From assembly GCF_007280415.1 (NCBI RefSeq), contig NZ_VKKU01000001.1, positions 1,116,001-1,180,000 of the forward strand: 64,000 bases of DNA, given 5' to 3'. Both the position numbers and the translations under genes were made by a program. Shown here piece after piece: positions 55,417 through 63,948 of this stretch (the stretch's first letter is position 1; each line of letters begins with the position of its first letter). Under the pieces are notes generated by a model that saw only the letters and a program-made list of their open reading frames with translations, made no database searches and had not been told where the DNA came from. The stretch is from Sphingorhabdus contaminans. Lineage in GTDB: Bacteria > Pseudomonadota > Alphaproteobacteria > Sphingomonadales > Sphingomonadaceae.

Positions 55417-56415
55417 CTAGATTTCGAGCACGATTTTGCCGACATGGTCGCCTGATTCCATATAGGCATGGGCGGCCGCGGCTTCCTTCAAGGGGAAGAT
55501 GCGGTTCATCTCGGGGCGGAGCGCGCCGTCGGTTACCATCGGCCAGACGGACTGGTAGATTTCCTGCGCCAGCAAGGCCTTGAACGCGGCGGAACGGGGG
55601 CGCAGGGTCGATCCGGTCAGCGTCAGGCGGCGCATCATCACCTGCGCCATGTTTATTTCCGCAACCATGCCGCCCTGCACGGCAATGGTGACGTGACGCC
55701 CGTCCTCGCGCAGGCATTGCAGGTTCCGGGGAACGTAACTGCCCGCGACCATGTCGAGCACCATATGCACCCCTGCGCCGCCGGTGATGGCCTTTACCTC
55801 TTCGACAAAATCCGTGCTGCTATAGTTGATGGCATGGTCTGCGCCGATGGCCTTGGCCGCATCGCATTTCGCGTCGGACCCGCAGGTAACGATAACCTTC
55901 AGTCCGAACAGCTTGCCCAGCTTGATCGCCATGGTCCCGATACCGCTGGTCCCGCCATGGACCAGGATCGTCTCGCCATCACAGGCATAGCCGCGCTCGA
56001 ACACATTATGCCAGACGGTCATCAGCGTCTCTGGCAAGGCCGCCGCCTCTGCCATACTGAGCGACGCGGCAACGGGCAGGCACTGGTCGTGGCGGGCGAT
56101 GCAATATTCGGCATAGCCCCCGCCCGAGACGAGCGCGCAATATCGGCTGCCGATCTCGCTGGCATCGACATCCGGACCGGTGGCGACGACGGTTCCCGAC
56201 ACCTCCAGCCCCGGCAGGTCGCTCGCGCCCGGAGGAGGCGGATAAAGTCCCTTGCGCTGGACAACATCGGGGCGGTTGACGCCGGCATAGGCGACCTTCA
56301 GCAGCACCTCGCCGGGACCGGGGACCGGCACCGGACGGTCGCAGGGCTTCAGTACCTCGGGGCCACCCGGCGTGGAAATCTCGATCGCGGTCATAATTTG
56401 TGGCAAATCTGCCAT
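55417..56415 (-). CDS. NAD(P)H quinone oxidoreductase (zeta-crystallin-like)
   Basis: 332 residues, medium-chain dehydrogenase without catalytic zinc. GroES-like N-terminus with GVNRPDVVQRKGLYPPPPGASDLPGLEVSGTV, then the nucleotide-binding VHGGTSGIGTMAIKLGK. It reduces quinones or alkenals with NADPH. It converges on the hydrolase 10 bases away. The start is uncertain among 56427, 56415 and 56403. Confidence 0.9.
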   Translation of the reverse strand: MADLPQIMTAIEISTPGGPEVLKPCDRPVPVPGPGEVLLKVAYAGVNRPDVVQRKGLYPPPPGASDLPGLEVSGTVVATGPDVDASEIGSRYCALVSGGGYAEYCIARHDQCLPVAASLSMAEAAALPETLMTVWHNVFERGYACDGETILVHGGTSGIGTMAIKLGKLFGLKVIVTCGSDAKCDAAKAIGADHAINYSSTDFVEEVKAITGGAGVHMVLDMVAGSYVPRNLQCLREDGRHVTIAVQGGMVAEINMAQVMMRRLTLTGSTLRPRSAAFKALLAQEIYQSVWPMVTDGALRPEMNRIFPLKEAAAAHAYMESGDHVGKIVLEI

Positions 56416-56490
56416 GTCAGTCCCCATTTCCGCCCCTTTTTCGGCGGGAACTTATTGACAGCAACCGCTCTCCAGTCAACACTGCTCACC

Positions 56491-56688
56491 ATGGATAGCG
56501 ACGAGAATTTACCGCTGCGCCGTGACGACCCCCTGACCCTGCTGGTCCGGCAGGATCTCGACCCGCTTTCGGTCGACGAGCTGGAAGCGCGGATAGCCGC
56601 CCTAAAGGCCGAGATCACGAGGTGCGAGGGCAAAATCGCCTTCGCCACCAGTCACCGCAGCGCCGCCGATGCATTATTTAAAAAATGA
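56491..56688 (+). CDS. DUF1192 protein
   Basis: 65 residues matching DUF1192, small alphaproteobacterial proteins with a heptad-like helix: DPLTLLVRQDLDPLSVDELEARIAALKAEI. The Leu/Ile periodicity in residues 30-45 suggests a short coiled coil. Role unknown. It lies upstream of clpA, with a promoter in between, so it may be separately transcribed. Confidence 0.85.
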   Translation: MDSDENLPLRRDDPLTLLVRQDLDPLSVDELEARIAALKAEITRCEGKIAFATSHRSAADALFKK

Positions 56689-56745
56689 AAAACCATGGCA
56701 CAGCATGAATTTTTCACGCTTTTGCCGTTAACTTCAGAAATGCAG

Positions 56746-56774
56746 TTGAAAGCACAAAAGACGAAACCGATATA
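56746..56774 (+). promoter_or_regulatory. Sigma-70-like promoter of clpA
   Basis: TTGAAA, 17 bases, GATATA. The spacing is ideal and the clpA start is about 44 bases downstream of the -10 box. Confidence 0.5.
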
Positions 56775-56817
56775 AAGTAAACGGACCCCAGCGACCCCCA
56801 GTTTAAGGAACAAAACC

Positions 56818-59157
56818 ATGCCATCATTTGCGGAATCGCTGGAAGCAACGCTTCACAATGCGCTCAAGCATGCCGGCGACCGCGCCCATGAATATGCGAC
56901 TCTGGAGCATCTTCTGCTTGCGCTGATCGACGATGCCGACGCCGCCAAGGTGATGCAGGCCTGCGGTGTCGATCTGGGCGAACTGTCCGACGTCGTCATA
57001 ACCTATCTCGACAGCGAGCTCGAAAGCCTGCGCGTCGAAGGCAAGGTCGACCCTTCCCCCACCAGCGGATTCCAGCGGGTGGTGCAGCGGGCGATTCTGC
57101 ACGTCCAAAGCTCCGGCAAGGATGTCGTGACCGGCGCCAACGTGCTGGTCGCGCTTTTCTCCGAACGGGAAAGTTACGCGGTATATTTCCTGCAGCAACA
57201 GGATATGAGCCGCCTCGATGCTGTGTCCTATATCAGCCACGGCATTGGCAAGGATGGCAAGTTGGCCGAACCGCGCCAGGTGCAGGGTAGCGAGCAAAAG
57301 GGCGAAGAACCCGAAGACAACAAGTCGAAAAAGGACAAGAAAGAAGGTGCGCTGGAACAGTTCACCGTCAATTTGAACGAAAAGGCGATGCAGGGCCGGA
57401 TCGATCCGCTGATCGGTCGTTCGGCTGAGGTGGACCGCACGGTCCAGATCCTGTGCCGCCGGTCCAAGAACAACCCGCTTTATGTGGGTGAACCCGGTGT
57501 GGGCAAAACCGCCATTGCCGAAGGGCTTGCACGGCGTATCGTTGAAAAGCAGGTTCCCGAAGTGCTGCTACCGGCTGTCATCTATTCGCTCGACATGGGC
57601 GCATTGCTGGCCGGCACACGCTATCGCGGCGATTTTGAAGAGCGTTTGAAGGCTGTTGTATCGGAGCTTGAAAAGCTGCCCGATGCGATCCTGTTCATTG
57701 ACGAAATCCACACCGTCATCGGTGCCGGTGCAACCAGCGGCGGCGCGATGGATGCGTCGAACCTGCTGAAACCGGCTTTGTCGGGCGGCACGATCCGGTG
57801 CATCGGGTCCACGACCTACAAGGAATTCCGCAACCATTTCGAAAAGGACCGCGCCCTGCTGCGCCGGTTCCAGAAAATCGATGTGAACGAGCCGACAATT
57901 GACGACACGATCAAGATTCTGGCCGGTCTGCGCAGCGCCTTTGAAGACCATCATAAAGTCAAATACACGCCCGACGCGCTGAAAGCCGCCGTGGAACTGT
58001 CGGCGCGCTACATCAACGACCGCAAATTGCCGGACAAGGCGATCGACGTCATTGACGAGGTAGGTGCCATGCAGATGCTGGTTGCGCCGTCCAAGCGCCG
58101 CAAGCTGATCACCGCGCGCGAGATTGAGGCCGTTATCGCCACAATCGCCCGCATCCCGCCGAAAAATGTGTCGACCGACGACAAGACCGCTTTGGGCACG
58201 CTCGAAGCCGATCTGAAGCGCGTGGTCTTCGGGCAGGACAAGGCGATCGAAGTGCTCGCCAGCGCGATCAAGCTGTCGCGTGCCGGTTTGCGCGATGGCG
58301 ACAAGCCGATTGGCAACTATCTGTTCTCCGGCCCCACCGGCGTCGGCAAGACCGAAGTCGCACGGCAACTGGCCACGATCATGGGCATCCCGCTCAAGCG
58401 GTTTGACATGAGCGAATATATGGAACGGCATTCGGTATCGCGCCTGATCGGTGCGCCTCCGGGCTATGTCGGCTTTGACCAGGGCGGTCTGCTGACCGAT
58501 GCGGTTGACCAGAATCCGCACTGTGTCCTGTTGCTCGATGAAATTGAAAAGGCCCATCCGGACCTGTTCAACATCCTGCTGCAGGTGATGGATAATGGCC
58601 GCTTGACCGACCATCATGGCAAGACCGTGGATTTCCGCAATGTCATCCTGATCATGACGACCAACGCCGGCGCGAGCGATATGGCGAAGGAAGGTATCGG
58701 TTTCGGCAATAATATCAGCAAGGAAGATGCCGGCGACGAAGCAGTCAAGAAGCTGTTCGCCCCCGAATTCCGCAACCGCCTCGATGCGCAGGTGCCGTTC
58801 GGTTATCTGCCGACAGAGGTTGTGGCACGTGTGGTCGACAAGTTCATCCTGCAGCTCGAGCTGCAACTGGCCGACCAGAATGTCCATATCAAGCTGGATG
58901 ACGAGGCACGTTCCTGGTTGACCGAGCGTGGTTACGACAAACTCTACGGCGCCCGCCCGATGGGCCGCCTGATCCAGGAAAAGATCAAGCAGCCGCTGGC
59001 CGAAGAACTGCTGTTCGGAAAACTGGTGCATGGCGGCGAAGTCGCGGTCCACATGAAAGACGGCGCCCCCGCCTTCGAAATAACCCCCGCCCCGCCCAAG
59101 GCCACCAAGCCAAAGGCACCCAAAAAGGCAACGGGCAAGGCCAGCAAGGCAAAGTAA
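56818..59157 (+). CDS. clpA: ClpA, ATPase subunit of ClpAP
   Basis: 779 residues, an AAA+ unfoldase with an N-domain (1-140), D1 with Walker A GEPGVGKTA (about 223-231), and D2 with GPTGVGKTE (about 503-511). The ClpP-docking IGF tripeptide is in EGIGFGNN. A Lys/Ala/Pro-rich tail of about 30 residues ends the protein. clpS, which often precedes clpA, is not found; DUF1192 stands there instead. AAGGA lies nine bases before the start. Confidence 0.98.
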   Translation: MPSFAESLEATLHNALKHAGDRAHEYATLEHLLLALIDDADAAKVMQACGVDLGELSDVVITYLDSELESLRVEGKVDPSPTSGFQRVVQRAILHVQSSGKDVVTGANVLVALFSERESYAVYFLQQQDMSRLDAVSYISHGIGKDGKLAEPRQVQGSEQKGEEPEDNKSKKDKKEGALEQFTVNLNEKAMQGRIDPLIGRSAEVDRTVQILCRRSKNNPLYVGEPGVGKTAIAEGLARRIVEKQVPEVLLPAVIYSLDMGALLAGTRYRGDFEERLKAVVSELEKLPDAILFIDEIHTVIGAGATSGGAMDASNLLKPALSGGTIRCIGSTTYKEFRNHFEKDRALLRRFQKIDVNEPTIDDTIKILAGLRSAFEDHHKVKYTPDALKAAVELSARYINDRKLPDKAIDVIDEVGAMQMLVAPSKRRKLITAREIEAVIATIARIPPKNVSTDDKTALGTLEADLKRVVFGQDKAIEVLASAIKLSRAGLRDGDKPIGNYLFSGPTGVGKTEVARQLATIMGIPLKRFDMSEYMERHSVSRLIGAPPGYVGFDQGGLLTDAVDQNPHCVLLLDEIEKAHPDLFNILLQVMDNGRLTDHHGKTVDFRNVILIMTTNAGASDMAKEGIGFGNNISKEDAGDEAVKKLFAPEFRNRLDAQVPFGYLPTEVVARVVDKFILQLELQLADQNVHIKLDDEARSWLTERGYDKLYGARPMGRLIQEKIKQPLAEELLFGKLVHGGEVAVHMKDGAPAFEITPAPPKATKPKAPKKATGKASKAK

Positions 59158-59202
59158 CCGGCATTGAGGAGAGTCCCTGAAAGGACAGTCCCCAAGCTCG
59201 TT

Positions 59203-60273
59203 TCAGCCTCCGCCGTCCCTGCCCGGCACCGCCACCAGATGTGCGGCGGGGCCTATCGCGTCGAACAGGGCGGCTTCTGTTCCAGTCATCCACACCTGGG
59301 CGCCGGTTTCACCCAATCGGGCAAATAAAGCTGCGCGGCGGTCGGGATCGAGGTGGGCGGCCACTTCGTCCAAGAGCAATATGGGTGGCGCGCCACGCTG
59401 TTCGGACACCAGCGCGGCATGCGCGAGGATCAGTGACAGCATCAACGCCTTCTGCTCGCCGGTGGAGCAGCGGTCTGCGGGCTGGCCATTGGCGCGGTTG
59501 TGGACGATCAGGTCGGCCCGGTGGGGGCCGGTCAGGGTCCGCCCTGCCCCGGCATCCTTGCGCCGTGCCGCGCGCCACCCTGCCTTCAAATCTTCAGCCG
59601 AAACCGGCCCATCCATCGCCAGAATGATTTCAGGAACCGGAAAAGGGTGCGTCGGCGCATGTTCCAATTGTCCGGCCAGCGCCTGCAACATCCGCGCCCG
59701 TGCCGCGATGATCGCCGCACCGGACTCCGCCATTTGGGCCTCGATCGCATCCAGCCAGAGGGGGTCGGGGCCCTCGGGCGCAGTCAGGATGCGGTTGCGT
59801 TGCTGCACCGCCTTTTCATAGCGGCTGCTGTTGCGCGCATGATCTGGCTCGAGCGCAAGGACCAGCCGGTCCAGAAAACGTCGCCGCGCCCCGGCACCAT
59901 CGACAAACAGCCTGTCCATCGCCGGGGTCAGCCAGATCGCCGAAATCCACTCTGCCAGATTGTTGATCGTGGCATTTGCGCCGTTGATGCGCACCTTGCG
60001 CCGCTCCGGCTGGGCGGCATCTATTCCGGTACCGATAACCGTCCCGTCGATTTCGGCCGAAACCGAAAAACCGCCACTCCCCTGGCTATAGGCCATTTCG
60101 GAAAGCGCAGCGCGGCGCAGGCCCCGCCCGGGCACCAGAAGGGACACCGCTTCCAATATATTTGTTTTACCGGCCCCGTTCGCACCATGCAGGGCAATGA
60201 AGGGCGCCTGCGGCACCAATGACAGATGCACATGATTGCGAAATTCGGTCAGGGTCAATCGGGAAAGGGCCAT
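59203..60273 (-). CDS. recF: DNA replication and repair protein RecF
   Basis: 356 residues, SMC-like ATPase that loads RecA at gaps. Walker A GANGAGKTNILEA is near residue 30, the signature STGEQKALM is followed by Walker B PPILLLDEVAAHLD. Normal length. It is convergent with clpA, with 45 bases between stops. It is away from dnaA-dnaN, as usual in alphaproteobacteria. Confidence 0.96.
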   Translation of the reverse strand: MALSRLTLTEFRNHVHLSLVPQAPFIALHGANGAGKTNILEAVSLLVPGRGLRRAALSEMAYSQGSGGFSVSAEIDGTVIGTGIDAAQPERRKVRINGANATINNLAEWISAIWLTPAMDRLFVDGAGARRRFLDRLVLALEPDHARNSSRYEKAVQQRNRILTAPEGPDPLWLDAIEAQMAESGAAIIAARARMLQALAGQLEHAPTHPFPVPEIILAMDGPVSAEDLKAGWRAARRKDAGAGRTLTGPHRADLIVHNRANGQPADRCSTGEQKALMLSLILAHAALVSEQRGAPPILLLDEVAAHLDPDRRAALFARLGETGAQVWMTGTEAALFDAIGPAAHLVAVPGRDGGG

Positions 60274-60319
60274 CTGCCGTTTCTGCTATATCATGATAGC
60301 CCCGGGTCAACCCGATTAT

Positions 60320-60360
60320 TTGGTGAAATTTCCATCCCAAATATTGGGATATTTCACCAA
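60320..60360. promoter_or_regulatory. Nested palindrome upstream of a sigma-54 promoter
   Basis: Outer arms TTGGTGAAAT (60320-60329) and ATTTCACCAA (60351-60360), inner arms ATCCCAA and TTGGGAT around ATA. It lies about 76 bases before the -24 box, the usual place for an enhancer-binding activator. Confidence 0.6.
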
Positions 60361-60435
60361 TTTATGAAATGTTACAACACTGACGATTGCTTCATAATTC
60401 GCTTATCTATCTGTATTACATATATTTTTCAAAAC

Positions 60436-60451
60436 TGGCACACCCCGTGCA
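60436..60451 (+). promoter_or_regulatory. Sigma-54 (RpoN) promoter, -24/-12
   Basis: TGGCACACCCCGTGCA: GG and GC are separated by exactly ten bases, matching TGGCAC-N5-TTGCA with one mismatch. It precedes the 39-residue and PspC genes; psp genes of other bacteria are sigma-54/PspF controlled. Confidence 0.75.
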
Positions 60452-60501
60452 AAGTAGTGTGCATAGCCGGAATGGTCCGGCAGATTAAAAAGGAACTTAA
60501 A

Positions 60502-60621
60502 ATGACACAGTCTTCGCGTAACCAAATCGTCTCGGTCTTTGCAGCAGTTGTATGCGCATTCATCACCATCGGACTGAGCGTTGCACCCGCCGTTGCTCCC
60601 GTCGCAAGCCTCGTTGCTTAA
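60502..60621 (+). CDS. 39-residue hydrophobic peptide
   Basis: 39 residues with one long hydrophobic segment (about 9-30) followed by an Ala/Val/Pro-rich tail; it looks like a small membrane or exported peptide. AAAAAGGAACTT lies before the ATG and the sigma-54 promoter is 50 bases upstream. It is followed after 45 bases by pspC. Its reality rests on the strong RBS and promoter; function is unknown. Confidence 0.65.
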   Translation: MTQSSRNQIVSVFAAVVCAFITIGLSVAPAVAPVASLVA

Positions 60622-60666
60622 GACGGGACAACCCACCCACATCATCTTGTTTAGGGAGTTTTAAAA

Positions 60667-60843
60667 ATGGCACGTTTGGTTCTGGATAAAGCCAATAAGA
60701 AGATCCTCGGCGTATGCGCAGGATTGGCAAATTGGTCCGGGATTGACCCGATGATCGTACGCCTGATCTTTGCGGTTGCCACCTTGATCGGCTTTGGTTC
60801 TCCGATCCTGATCTACATCCTGCTGGCCATGGTCCTGGATTGA
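60667..60843 (+). CDS. PspC-domain protein
   Basis: 58 residues: MARLVLDKANKKILGVCAGLANWSGIDP followed by a transmembrane helix (IVRLIFAVATLIGFGSPILIYILLAM). It is a minimal PspC domain, which elsewhere senses membrane stress with PspB and helps control PspA. AGGGAG is upstream. It shares the sigma-54 promoter with the 39-residue gene. Confidence 0.88.
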   Translation: MARLVLDKANKKILGVCAGLANWSGIDPMIVRLIFAVATLIGFGSPILIYILLAMVLD

Positions 60844-60916
60844 TCGCCACCTGACTTAAAGAACGCCTCTTGCTGCCGTTAAGGTTAATAGAATTCCATC
60901 GAGCAGGAGGCAGCCA

Positions 60917-61240
60917 TTGGCTGGAGACGAACATCTCTTCAACTCGCGCCTGTTCCGACGGGACGAGGTCCGCATCGCCGGAGAAGTCCGGGAAAGGGGC
61001 GGAGCGAAGCAGAAAATATCCGTGATCGATTTGTCCCAGGCAGGTTTCCGGATGCACTGCGTTTTCCTGATACCCAAGGATCGCACCATTTTCCTGACCA
61101 TGCCCGGTCTGGAAGCAATGGAAGCCCGGATCGCCTGGCATCAGGACGATTATTATGGCTGCGCGTTCGCGCGGAAATTATACCCCGCCGTCTTCGAGCA
61201 TATCATCAAGACAAATCCGGCGCTGGCCTTGCACCGCTGA
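60917..61240 (+). CDS. Single-domain PilZ-like protein
   Basis: 107 residues: FRRDEVRIAGEVRERGGAKQKISVIDLSQAGFRMHC. RRDEVR and DLSQAGF correspond to the PilZ motifs RxxxR and D/NxSxxG, so c-di-GMP binding is plausible. TTG start with CAGGAGGC eight bases upstream; no ATG upstream fits. Downstream of pspC, 73 bases away, and possibly read from its promoter. Confidence 0.82.
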   Translation: MAGDEHLFNSRLFRRDEVRIAGEVRERGGAKQKISVIDLSQAGFRMHCVFLIPKDRTIFLTMPGLEAMEARIAWHQDDYYGCAFARKLYPAVFEHIIKTNPALALHR

Positions 61241-61273
61241 CATCAGCGCCGGACGGAAAATAGCAACGGGTGC

Positions 61274-62413
61274 TCAGGCAACTTTGCGCACAAACACTGT
61301 GCCGGCAGAATAGCCCGCACCAAAAGAACAGATCAGCCCCACATCCCCTGCCGCAAGATCCGCATTATGCTTGTGGAAAGCGATAATCGAACCGGCACTT
61401 GATGTGTTGGCATAGGTATCGAGCACGGTGGGGCTTTCATCCTCGCTTGCCTCATGTCCCAGCACCTTGTGTGCGATCAGACGGTTCATGCCGGTATTCG
61501 CCTGATGCAGCCACATGCGGCGCAAATCCGATCCGGAAAGCCCCAAAGTTTCGGCATGCTCCAGGATCATCTGGCCGACCATCGGCACCACTTCCTTGAA
61601 TACCTTGCGCCCTTCCTGCACAAAAAGCTTGTCGTTGCGCGGGCCGCTTTGATCCACCGGGCCGTTACCATGCGCCCGGTTGAGGAAACCGAAATTGTTG
61701 CGGATATTGTTGGAAAACTGCGTTTTGAGGCGGGTACCGAGAATTTCCCAATGCCGGGCTGGCGCAATATCGCGCGCCTCGACCAATATTGCCGTTGCAA
61801 CATCGCCGAAAATGAAGTGGCTGTCACGATCGCGCCAGTTCAAATGGCCCGATGTGATTTCCGGATTAACCACCAGCACCGATTTCGCGTTGCCGCTTCG
61901 GATATAGTCAGCCGCGGTCTGGATACCGAAGGTCGCCGACGAACAGGCGACATTCATGTCAAAGCCAAAGCCGCGCTGCATCCCCAATTCATGCTGGATT
62001 TCGACCGCCATCGCGGGATAGGCGCGCTGCATATTGGACGCCGCGCACAGCACGGCATCAACATCCGCAACGTCGCGTCCGGCGGCGGCCAAAGCCTCGC
62101 GACAGGCGGCGACGCCGATCTCCGCCATGATTGAAACCTGTTCGTTGGACCGTTCGGGATAGCGCGGCTCCATGATGTCGGGATCCAGAATCGCGCGCTT
62201 GTCCATGACGTGGCGCGATTTGATACCGCTCGCCTTTTCCACAAATTCGACCGAGCTGTAGGTCAGCGGTTCAGCGTCGGGATTGGCCGCATTATAGCGG
62301 TCCACATAGGCGTTGAAGCTGGCAACCAGTTCTTCATTACTGATCGTGTCGGTCGGTGTGAACAAACCCGTTGAGGATATAACCGGTATTGCAGCCTGAG
62401 CGCTTTGCGACAT
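61274..62413 (-). CDS. Beta-ketoacyl-ACP synthase III-like protein
   Basis: 379 residues, KAS III/thiolase fold. The triad is visible as C157 in NVACSSATFG, His in WLHQANTGMN and Asn in YANTSSAGS. It is longer than FabH (about 320) due to an N-terminal insertion (about 30-90). It may start a special fatty acid or quinolone-like chain. Substrate unknown. Divergent from the acyltransferase at 62534. Confidence 0.88.
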   Translation of the reverse strand: MSQSAQAAIPVISSTGLFTPTDTISNEELVASFNAYVDRYNAANPDAEPLTYSSVEFVEKASGIKSRHVMDKRAILDPDIMEPRYPERSNEQVSIMAEIGVAACREALAAAGRDVADVDAVLCAASNMQRAYPAMAVEIQHELGMQRGFGFDMNVACSSATFGIQTAADYIRSGNAKSVLVVNPEITSGHLNWRDRDSHFIFGDVATAILVEARDIAPARHWEILGTRLKTQFSNNIRNNFGFLNRAHGNGPVDQSGPRNDKLFVQEGRKVFKEVVPMVGQMILEHAETLGLSGSDLRRMWLHQANTGMNRLIAHKVLGHEASEDESPTVLDTYANTSSAGSIIAFHKHNADLAAGDVGLICSFGAGYSAGTVFVRKVA

Positions 62414-62533
62414 TATTTTTCCCGCTTGTATGTTGTCATTGCGTCCGGATGCCTAGCGCCTGCGTATCTTCGAAACAAGCCGTTTGCACGAGGCGGTAAC
62501 TTCGTTAAGCAGAGACCCGGGGGGAGGACAGGA

Positions 62534-63139
62534 ATGTCATTTGAAGAACGGAAGCCAAGCTGGATTTCCCGGCTGTTCCGAAAAGCACTGGTCGGAATAT
62601 ACCGGCGCAACGGCTGGCACGCGCACGGCGTCGTGCCGGAACCACGGAAATTCGTGCTCATCGCCGCGCCGCACACGTCGAACTGGGACTTTGTCTATTT
62701 TCTTGGCCTGACCGACGAACTGGGTATCCGGCCACATTTCATGGCCAAAAGCTCGCTATTCCGCTGGCCGTGGAAAAATTTCATGCTCGACATGGGCGGG
62801 GTGCCTGTCGACCGGTCGTCGAGCAAGAATTATGTGCAGCAGATGATCGATGAATTCCATCGGCGGACCGAATTCATGCTGACCATCGCGCCCGAAGGAA
62901 CGCGCGATACGGTCAAGGCGTGGAAGACGGGTTTCTACCATATCGCGATGGGTGCAGGCGTGCCTCTGGTGGTCGGCATGATGGACTATGCCTCCAAATC
63001 CGGCGGGTTGGGACCGGCGATCTGGCCGACGGGCGACTATAAGGCCGACATGGCCAAAGTCGCCGAAATCTATTCCAAGGTGACGCCCAAGCACCCTGCA
63101 AAGGGGATGACAGCGGTTTTGGCGAAGGACGAAGAATGA
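62534..63139 (+). CDS. Lysophospholipid acyltransferase-family protein
   Basis: 201 residues with the HX4D motif in HTSNWD (H47-D52) and the EGTR motif in APEGTRD of the PlsC/LPLAT superfamily. It resembles the short 1-acylglycerol-3-phosphate-type acyltransferases. Start 62534 has GGAGGACAGGA upstream; the longer frame crosses the KAS III promoter region. Overlaps the DUF1295 start by four bases (ATGA), so the two are coupled. Confidence 0.86.
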   Translation: MSFEERKPSWISRLFRKALVGIYRRNGWHAHGVVPEPRKFVLIAAPHTSNWDFVYFLGLTDELGIRPHFMAKSSLFRWPWKNFMLDMGGVPVDRSSSKNYVQQMIDEFHRRTEFMLTIAPEGTRDTVKAWKTGFYHIAMGAGVPLVVGMMDYASKSGGLGPAIWPTGDYKADMAKVAEIYSKVTPKHPAKGMTAVLAKDEE

Positions 63140-63945
63140 CAGACGTGGTTTCTACTCTTGCCCTGAACGGCGTGGCGCTGATGGCCGCGATCCTGCTGCT
63201 ATGGGCCTATTCGGTGCGGATCCGGGATGTGTCCTTCATCGATGCCTTCTGGGCATTCGGCATGGTCGTGCTGGCATGGGCGACCTGGGCGCAGTCCGCC
63301 AACCCCGGCGCGCGGTCGAGCCTGATCCTGGCTCTCACGACGCTCTGGGGGATGCGGTTGACGATCCACCTCTGGATTCGCTGGCGCGCACATGGCGAAG
63401 ACCCGCGCTACACCAAGATCATGGCCAGCCGGATGGAGAAAAAGGGCTGGAGCTGGGCGAAGACGTCGCTGATCGCAGTGTTTCTGACGCAGGCGCCGCT
63501 GCTGTTCATCACCTGCCTTCCCGCGCAGCTCGGCATCTGGGCGAGCGAGGGCGGACGCACCGTCATCGGCCCGCTGGGCGCCATTGGCGCGGGCATAGCG
63601 CTGATCGGCATCGCCTTTGAAACAATCGGCGATGCGCAGCTAAACGCCTTCCGCAAGGACCCTGCGAACAAGGGCAAGGTGCTCGACACCGGCCTGTGGC
63701 GCTATACCCGCCACCCCAATTATTTCGGCGATGCCTGCACCTGGTGGGGCATCTGGCTGATTGCGGCAGAGACAGGGATTCCCGGCTGGATCAGCATCAT
63801 CGGCCCGCTGTTCCTGACCTTCACCCTTACCAAATGGTCGGGCAAGCCGCTGCTGGAATATGGCATGAAGAAAACGCGCCCGGGCTATGCGGACTATGTG
63901 GCCCGCACATCCGGATTCTTCCCGCTGCCGCCCAAAAAAGGATAA
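63136..63945 (+). CDS. DUF1295 / steroid 5-alpha-reductase-like membrane protein
   Basis: 269 residues with about six transmembrane helices. The C-terminal LDTGLWRYTRHPNYFGDACTWWGIWL is characteristic of the family, related to isoprenylcysteine methyltransferases and steroid 5-alpha-reductases, where it binds the cofactor. It could be a lipid reductase or methyltransferase. Coupled to the acyltransferase, so a role in lipid modification is inferred. Confidence 0.88.
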   Translation: MTDVVSTLALNGVALMAAILLLWAYSVRIRDVSFIDAFWAFGMVVLAWATWAQSANPGARSSLILALTTLWGMRLTIHLWIRWRAHGEDPRYTKIMASRMEKKGWSWAKTSLIAVFLTQAPLLFITCLPAQLGIWASEGGRTVIGPLGAIGAGIALIGIAFETIGDAQLNAFRKDPANKGKVLDTGLWRYTRHPNYFGDACTWWGIWLIAAETGIPGWISIIGPLFLTFTLTKWSGKPLLEYGMKKTRPGYADYVARTSGFFPLPPKKG

Positions 63946-63948
63946 AGG

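Noticed and set aside
55468-56490. Long plus-strand frame upstream of the DUF1192 start
   Set aside because: Runs antisense to the quinone oxidoreductase; only the last 65 codons after 56491 look like a gene.
57568-59052. 494-codon open frame on the minus strand across clpA
   Set aside because: Antisense shadow of a conserved AAA+ gene with no recognisable motif and no plausible start region.
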